In this document: one piece after another, positions 59,870 through 64,000 of the stretch
Position numbering within the stretch: position 1 is the first letter of the stretch
How the letters are laid out: each line of letters opens with the position of its first letter
Origin: Oribacterium sp. NK2B42
GTDB taxonomy: Bacteria; Bacillota; Clostridia; Lachnospirales; Lachnospiraceae
Length of the DNA: 64,000 bases
Assembly: GCF_000424445.1 (NCBI RefSeq)
Contig: NZ_AUJX01000005.1
Coordinates: 110,977 to 174,976 of the forward strand
Direction of reading: 5' to 3'
Translations under genes and position numbers: made by a program
Notes under the pieces: model-generated
What the model was told of the DNA's origin: nothing
Database searches by the model: none
What the model saw: only the letters and a program-made list of their open reading frames with translations

Positions 59870-62258
59870 GATACAGATAAACGAAGGTTGGCAGTTTAAT
59901 AAAATCCCTGATGGAAACATCAGGGATTTAAGTGGTTTGACAGGGGATTCAAAAGTTGTTTATAGCGATGTCATTTCGTCAGAGAGTGATGTCATGAACG
60001 CTCTGGGTGTAAGGGACTCAGGTGAAAATGCTGGTATCGGGGAAAGAGAAAACGAAGCATTAGCAGACATCAACAGAGCAGAGAGCTTTGTGACGGTGGC
60101 GCTTCCTCACACATGGTACAGGGATGATGACCCTTACAGGGGACTTGTGCTGTATCAAAAGACCATACAGATCAATCCTGACTGGAAACATGTTTTTGTG
60201 GACATTCCGGGAGCAGATCAGCATGCGGTTGTTCTGGCAGATGACCGTAAGATAGGAGAGCACAGAGGTGCTTATGGAGCATTTCGCTGTGAGATACCTG
60301 AGGAGCTGCTCGGCCATAAAGAAATAAAGTTAAGGATATTTCTGACAAATGTTCATGACGAGGGTATCTCACCTCTTACAGGAGACTTCACTGTGTTCGG
60401 AGGACTATACAGGGGTGTTAATCTTCTGGTGACAGAACATGAAAGCTTTTTTGATCCGACCTATTACGGCACAAGTGGTGTGATATTAAGGACTGGCTTT
60501 GATGGAAATACCGGCATTTTGAATGCGGAAATTCATGCACGCACGGATAAAGAAGCTGAGATAGTTGCGGAAATCACAGATCCTTTCGGTACACTGCTCA
60601 CTGATGTGAGATCAGAAGAAGTTGATTCAGAAAGTGCCAACACTCACGCATCAGGCTCCATAAATTGCAGTATGGTCTTGACCTTCCGCATCCCTGATGT
60701 AATCCTGTGGAACGGAAAAACCGCTCCCAATCTATATAAGGTAAAGATGAAGTTTGTACGTGCAGGAGAAACTTTAGATGAGGTGGAGCTTGAGACCGGA
60801 TTCAGAGATATTACTATAACTGCGGACAAGGGACTGTTCCTTAATGGTGAGCATATAAAGATAAACGGTGTTGCAAAGCATCAGGATTTCAAGGGCTGTT
60901 TCAATGCAGTGAGCCGGGAGAATATCGACAGGGATTTTGAACTCATCGACGAAATAGGTGCCAATTCCGTAAGGCTGTCACATTATCAGCATCCTCAGTA
61001 TACCTATGAGACCGCAGACAAAAAGGGTTATCTCGTATGGGCTGAGATCCCTATGCTCAAAATGACGGACAGTGAAGAACTGAAAGCTGATGCAGAGGAG
61101 CAGCTTAGGGAACTGATACTTCAGAATATCCATCATCCGTCCATCTACTGCTGGGGAATCCAGAATGAAATCGGCATGTTCCGGGATGCGGAGTTTATGC
61201 ATGAAGAGCTGAAAAAAATGCAGCAGCTTTCCCATGAACTGGATCCGTCAAGACTTGTTACGGCTGCCAATCTTTATACAGTTAAGTTTAAGAGTAAGCT
61301 TAATTCTGTTACGGATATGATCGGCTACAATATTTACTTCGGATGGTACTATGGGGAAATGCAGGATTATCGGGATTATCTCGACAGATTCCATAGTGAG
61401 CGGCCGGAGATGCCTCTCGGTGTAAGTGAGTATGGTGTTGATGCAAACATCAGGCTGCACAGCGAGGTGCCCATGGTCAGAGATTACTCAGAGGAGTATC
61501 AGGCGCTCTATCATGAGACCGTTTATCCTATTTTCGAGAGCTGGGATTACCTGTACGGTAGTTACGTTTGGAATATGTTTGACTTCCATAGCGGACTTCG
61601 AAATGAAGGCGGGCAGAAAAATATCAATGCCAAGGGCCTCGTGACCTATGACAGAAATACCAGAAAGGATGCATTCTACTACTACAAAGCAAAGTGGTCT
61701 GAGGAAAAGTTTTTGCATATCTGTTCCAAGAGATTCGTAAACAGGGCAAAAGAGAGTATCGAGATCAAGGTTTATACCAATCTCAGCGATGCGGTGCTTT
61801 ATGTTGATGAAAAGGAATTCGGCAGTGGTACGAATGATGGTAACGGCAGGATCGTATTTTCTGATGTACCTCTTCACGAAGGAGAAAACCGGATAAAGGT
61901 AGCTTCGGAGGGGCTTACGGATGAGTGTGTTTTCGTCCGTGTAGATTCAGAGGATGAAAACTATCGTTTACCGGGCAATAATGCAGGACAGGCGGTAAAA
62001 AACTGGTTTCTTTCAGATGATGATGTCGTAAGGGAAGGATATTTTTCCATAAAAGATACTGCCAATGATATCCTTGAAAATCCTGATGCAAGGGCAGTGC
62101 TTGAGAAATATCTGCCGGAACTTGTGAAGTTTATGACTGAAAAGGATGTGATCCCGCTTGGGCTTTCCATGCAGAGCATACTTAGCAGAGATATCCCTGA
62201 GGGTCTTGATCTAAAGGAACTTAACAGAGAGCTGAATCAGATAAAAAATGAGTTTTAA
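59862..62258 (+). CDS. GH2 glycosidase (beta-galactosidase/glucuronidase family)
   Basis: A 798-residue enzyme. Jelly-roll sugar-binding domain (about 70-200: VALPHTWYRDDDPYRG, DIPGADQHAVV, HRGAYGAFRCEI), an Ig-like domain, and a TIM barrel with the acid/base Glu in IYCWGIQNEIG (about 435) and nucleophile Glu in LGVSEYG (about 523), followed by GSYVWNMFDF. The first 70 residues hold a hydrophilic insert (DVMNALGVRDSGENAG). The C-terminal 130 residues include a DUF4982-like strand set. The sugar cannot be told. It has no signal peptide, so it works in the cytosol on imported substrate. Confidence 0.92.
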   Translation: MHKIQINEGWQFNKIPDGNIRDLSGLTGDSKVVYSDVISSESDVMNALGVRDSGENAGIGERENEALADINRAESFVTVALPHTWYRDDDPYRGLVLYQKTIQINPDWKHVFVDIPGADQHAVVLADDRKIGEHRGAYGAFRCEIPEELLGHKEIKLRIFLTNVHDEGISPLTGDFTVFGGLYRGVNLLVTEHESFFDPTYYGTSGVILRTGFDGNTGILNAEIHARTDKEAEIVAEITDPFGTLLTDVRSEEVDSESANTHASGSINCSMVLTFRIPDVILWNGKTAPNLYKVKMKFVRAGETLDEVELETGFRDITITADKGLFLNGEHIKINGVAKHQDFKGCFNAVSRENIDRDFELIDEIGANSVRLSHYQHPQYTYETADKKGYLVWAEIPMLKMTDSEELKADAEEQLRELILQNIHHPSIYCWGIQNEIGMFRDAEFMHEELKKMQQLSHELDPSRLVTAANLYTVKFKSKLNSVTDMIGYNIYFGWYYGEMQDYRDYLDRFHSERPEMPLGVSEYGVDANIRLHSEVPMVRDYSEEYQALYHETVYPIFESWDYLYGSYVWNMFDFHSGLRNEGGQKNINAKGLVTYDRNTRKDAFYYYKAKWSEEKFLHICSKRFVNRAKESIEIKVYTNLSDAVLYVDEKEFGSGTNDGNGRIVFSDVPLHEGENRIKVASEGLTDECVFVRVDSEDENYRLPGNNAGQAVKNWFLSDDDVVREGYFSIKDTANDILENPDARAVLEKYLPELVKFMTEKDVIPLGLSMQSILSRDIPEGLDLKELNRELNQIKNEF

Positions 62259-62338
62259 TCGAGAATCTTAGATATCAGGTTTTATCAGTGCCTTACATAT
62301 TCTGGGTTATATGTAGGAATAATGCCTTTACTCACTTG

Positions 62339-62382
62339 GAGCGTCAGCCCATCAAAATTCGCTTCGCGAAGGGCTGACGCTC
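62339..62382. repeat. REP-like hairpin
   Basis: GAGCGTCAGCCC and GGGCTGACGCTC form a perfect 12-bp stem around a 20-base loop that itself has CGCTTCGCG. It lies behind the GH2 gene with no T-tract, which fits a REP-type palindrome. Confidence 0.7.
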
Positions 62383-62511
62383 ACATCATTTTATTTTGCG
62401 GATTTCGAAATATCTTCAAAAAGCAGGGTATCATCCAAATCCCTTATGCCCGGCGACTTTTGCTTTCGTACGACCTGACATTTTGTCATGGTTCTGTGGA
62501 TCTTGTTGGGG

Positions 62512-62540
62512 TTGACCAAGAGACTTATTTTTCCTATACT
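62512..62540 (+). promoter_or_regulatory. Promoter of the holin-like toxin mRNA
   Basis: TTGACC and TATACT with exactly 17 bases between them. Transcription should begin near 62547, at the first base of the leader repeat GGTGCTTGCC. Confidence 0.7.
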
Positions 62541-62547
62541 TATACAC

Positions 62548-62580
62548 GGTGCTTGCCAATGCGGTAGGCGGTTGGCTCTC
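62548..62580 (+). repeat. Leader repeat of the type I toxin, inverted against 62767-62793
   Basis: GTGCTTGCC and CGGTTGGCTCTC here match GTGCTTACC and CGGTTAGCCCTC on the minus strand at 62767-62793. The two convergent RNAs therefore start with nearly the same sequence. Confidence 0.7.
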
Positions 62581-62622
62581 CATCCGGAGGGATTTGTAAT
62601 GCCCTCCAGAAAGGAGGGTGCC

Positions 62623-62706
62623 ATGGTAACATATAGTGATTTATTCCAGTTTGGAATTTTGATCGTTGCTATCATCGGTCTTATTTATAAGATTGCAAAA
62701 AAATAA
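62623..62706 (+). CDS. Putative holin-like type I toxin peptide
   Basis: A 27-residue peptide with one hydrophobic helix: MVTYSDLFQFGILIVAI followed by IGLIYKIAKK. It resembles the putative holin-like toxins of Firmicutes (Hol_Tox/TxpA type), which insert in the membrane. The SD AAGGAGGG is paired with CCCTCC just upstream in a 6-bp hairpin (62602-62619), a typical translational block. The stop codon lies inside the terminator stem. A convergent small RNA probably silences it. Confidence 0.65.
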   Translation: MVTYSDLFQFGILIVAIIGLIYKIAKK

Positions 62707-62797
62707 CCGCCCTCTGTCCTGATAAAACTTAGGGTGGTTATTTTTTAAACATTTTAAATTTTTGAGGGCTAACCGTCTATCGGTAAGCACTCTTTCT
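62700..62797 (-). ncRNA. Predicted antisense antitoxin RNA
   Basis: On the minus strand TTGCAT, 17 bases, and TATTAT form a promoter (about 62803-62832). The transcript would begin near 62797 and end at the bidirectional terminator near 62700. It overlaps the toxin mRNA 3' end, including the stop region, by up to about 50 bases. No ORF of note is present. Confidence 0.5.
62701..62746. terminator. Bidirectional terminator shared by toxin mRNA and antisense RNA
   Basis: AAATAACCGCCCT and AGGGTGGTTATTT form a 13-bp stem (one wobble), flanked by an A-run before and a T-run after, so it works in both directions. Confidence 0.85.
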
Positions 62798-63125
62798 ATG
62801 CTCATAATAGTTTAAATACAATCAAAATGCAATACCTCTATAAAAGATTGCATAGAATAAATATCAGGGGTATTTTCAGCGCCTTCCATATGGTGCGCTT
62901 TTAGGAGTGCAGGAGAAAAAACAGATAAATCCCCAAAGCAGAAAGATGAAATGTAAAGAGTCTGCTTTAAATGTACGGGTGACAGGCACCTTTTTTTTAA
63001 AGATAATATATTGCAGTATCTGGTGGTTACCGGCGTTTTAATAAAATTTTGCAAAAAGATTTTAATAAATTAATATATTAATGATGATATGTGTATTACA
63101 ATGTATAACAACGGAGGATACATTT

Positions 63126-63344
63126 ATGGCTATTTCATTAAGACTCAGTGATGAAGAAACATCACTGATAAAAAATTATGCGTCGCTTCACAATATAAGC
63201 ATATCCGAACTGTTTCGGCAGGCTGTCATGGAAAAGATAGAAGATGAATATGATCTGCAATGCTATGAGAAGGCCATGAAGCTATATTCTGAAGACCAAA
63301 CGACTTATACTTTGGATGAAGTTGAAAAGGAGCTTGGTTTGTGA
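63126..63344 (+). CDS. RelB/DinJ-type antitoxin (ribbon-helix-helix)
   Basis: A 72-residue antitoxin. The N-terminal MAISLRLSDEETSLIKNYAS with HNISISELFRQAVMEKIEDE is a ribbon-helix-helix DNA-binding domain. The C-terminal YTLDEVEKELGL is the toxin-binding tail. The ATG at 63126 follows GGAGG. Its stop overlaps the GTG of the toxin gene by four bases, so translation is coupled. It should repress its own promoter. Confidence 0.88.
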   Translation: MAISLRLSDEETSLIKNYASLHNISISELFRQAVMEKIEDEYDLQCYEKAMKLYSEDQTTYTLDEVEKELGL

Positions 63345-63607
63345 AATACACTGTTACATTTACAAAAGAAGCTTTGAAACAACTCAAAAAGATGGACAAA
63401 GCCAGTGCAGCATTAATTCTTGGATGGATACGAAAAAATCTTGAAGGATGTGATAATCCGAGAATTCATGGAAAAGGACTCACGGCAAATCGCAGTGGTC
63501 AATGGCGATACAGGGTTGGTGATTATCGGATCATAGCAGAGATATATGATGATAAAGTGGTGATACTGGTGCTGAACATAGGACATCGTAGGGATGTCTA
63601 TGGCTGA
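63341..63607 (+). CDS. RelE/ParE-superfamily toxin
   Basis: An 88-residue toxin of the RelE/YafQ/ParE fold: YTVTFTKEALKQLKKMDKAS, ILGWIRKNLEG, SGQWRYRVGDYRIIAEIYD and VLNIGHRRDVYG. The Arg-rich strand and the C-terminal GHRRDVY are the mRNA-interferase-type (RelE) signature. The GTG start overlaps the antitoxin stop. RelE-like ribosome-dependent mRNA cleavage is expected; gyrase poisoning (ParE) is less likely. Confidence 0.88.
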   Translation: MKYTVTFTKEALKQLKKMDKASAALILGWIRKNLEGCDNPRIHGKGLTANRSGQWRYRVGDYRIIAEIYDDKVVILVLNIGHRRDVYG

Positions 63608-63672
63608 AACTAATCATCATGTTTTTGTTTAATAATTATTTAGAGGAGTAGCTTAAATGAAACAGTCTTAAT

Positions 63673-63691
63673 CCCCCAGCTGAGCTGGGGG
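63673..63691. mobile_element. IS200/IS605-type left-end hairpin
   Basis: CCCCCAGC and GCTGGGGG pair over a 3-base loop about 110 bases before the transposase start. Subterminal hairpins of this form are the left-end recognition sites of IS200/IS605 transposases. The exact element end, probably within 63650-63675, cannot be fixed without an empty site. Confidence 0.7.
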
Positions 63692-63735
63692 AGCAATAAA
63701 AGCGGAAGCGATAAACGGAGTAACATAAACTAAAA

Positions 63736-63789
63736 CCTCCGATGTACAATAAGTGCAGGTCTAGCAAACCACACTAATTGAAACGGAGG
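63736..63789 (+). promoter_or_regulatory. RBS-sequestering leader of the transposase gene
   Basis: CCTCCG (63736-63741) is complementary to CGGAGG (63784-63789), the SD of tnpA. The pairing would hide the ribosome binding site, as is known for IS200 tnpA mRNA. Confidence 0.55.
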
Positions 63790-63799
63790 ATTAGGTCCA

Positions 63800-64000
63800 A
63801 TGGACAATCAAAGTTTATCACATAGCAAGTATAATTGCACATATCATATCGTGTTCATTCCGAAATACAGACGTAAAGTAATGTATGGAAAACTACAAGC
63901 GGAGGTAGGACAGATATTAGGAAAAGTGTGCAAGATGGAAGGCGTAACAATAATTAAGGCGGCTACAATGACAGATCATGTACATATGTATGTATCAATA
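63800..64000 (+). CDS. tnpA: IS200/IS605-family transposase TnpA (cut by window end)
   Basis: The first 67 codons of a Y1 (HUH) transposase: SHSKYNCTYHIVFIPKYRRKVMYG is the family's N-terminus, and MTDHVHMYVSI holds the HUH metal-binding histidines. The catalytic tyrosine lies further on, outside the window. The element moves as single-stranded DNA. The SD CGGAGGA lies nine bases before the ATG. Confidence 0.93.
   Translation, partial: MDNQSLSHSKYNCTYHIVFIPKYRRKVMYGKLQAEVGQILGKVCKMEGVTIIKAATMTDHVHMYVSI

Noticed and set aside
62978..62998. Terminator or REP unit GGTGACAGGCACC with T8
   Set aside because: The stem is only 4 bp; it may be a relic of a dispersed repeat but cannot be supported as a feature.

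Overview
The window looks like a chromosomal segment of a low-to-mid GC anaerobic Firmicute, most likely a Lachnospiraceae member of the Butyrivibrio/Pseudobutyrivibrio type. This is inferred from the anaerobic (cobalt-early) cobalamin genes, many Shine-Dalgarno sites of the AGGAGG type, lipoproteins with Thr/Glu-rich linkers, and the GH2/GH13/GPH-symporter sugar genes. No rRNA or tRNA gene and no CRISPR array was seen.

Layout. 0-3 kb: 3' part of rpoA (with no rplQ after it), a Nudix hydrolase, a WYL regulator and a 154-bp near-perfect inverted repeat. 3-46 kb: a dispersed cobalamin biosynthesis cluster, all on the plus strand: cbiD, cbiF, cbiG, cbiH, cbiJ, cbiET, a cobB-cobT fusion, cobU, cobS, a divergent cobU paralogue, cbiB, cobD, cobQ, cobA and cbiC. 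Cobaltochelatase and the C20 methyltransferase (cbiK/X, cbiL) are not here, and no cobalamin riboswitch was recognised. The cluster is interrupted by (a) an unusual amino-acid-type ABC transporter (11.1-14.5 kb), (b) a 14.5-27.6 kb accessory zone with a Cas6/HsdR chimera, an Rpn-type nuclease, chromate-type transporters, a DMT permease, many decayed gene fragments in two related copies, and two AAA-ATPase/PD-(D/E)XK proteins, (c) a nitrilase-fold protein and a Nudix hydrolase, (d) a BsuBI/PstI-type restriction-modification island (36.1-39.4 kb) between cbiB and cobD, and (e) a DUF2156/GNAT pair.

46-51.5 kb: a 352-bp ladder of seven inverted-repeat units with an almost invariant 53-bp period lies just upstream of a Lon-like AAA+ ATPase that lacks a protease domain. 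It is followed by an orphan HMA-like domain protein, a membrane protein, an S51 peptidase with a C-terminal membrane anchor, a Nif11-like small protein and an acidic protein. 51.5-62.3 kb: carbohydrate utilisation, with a LacI regulator and two matching palindromic operators, a GH13 alpha-glucosidase, an esterase-like lipoprotein, an RraA-family protein, an AraC regulator, a GPH symporter and a GH2 glycosidase. 62.3-64 kb: a probable type I toxin with a convergent antisense RNA, a RelB/RelE-type toxin-antitoxin pair, and the left end of an IS200/IS605-family element that runs off the window.

The observations most worth following up are the 53-bp-period heptamer ladder (paired arms covary within units), a hairpin/RBS leader present in four copies around cobalamin genes, the hydrophilic insertions in most cobalamin enzymes, the Cas6-HsdR chimera, and the twin decayed HD/DUF6429/DUF488 modules.
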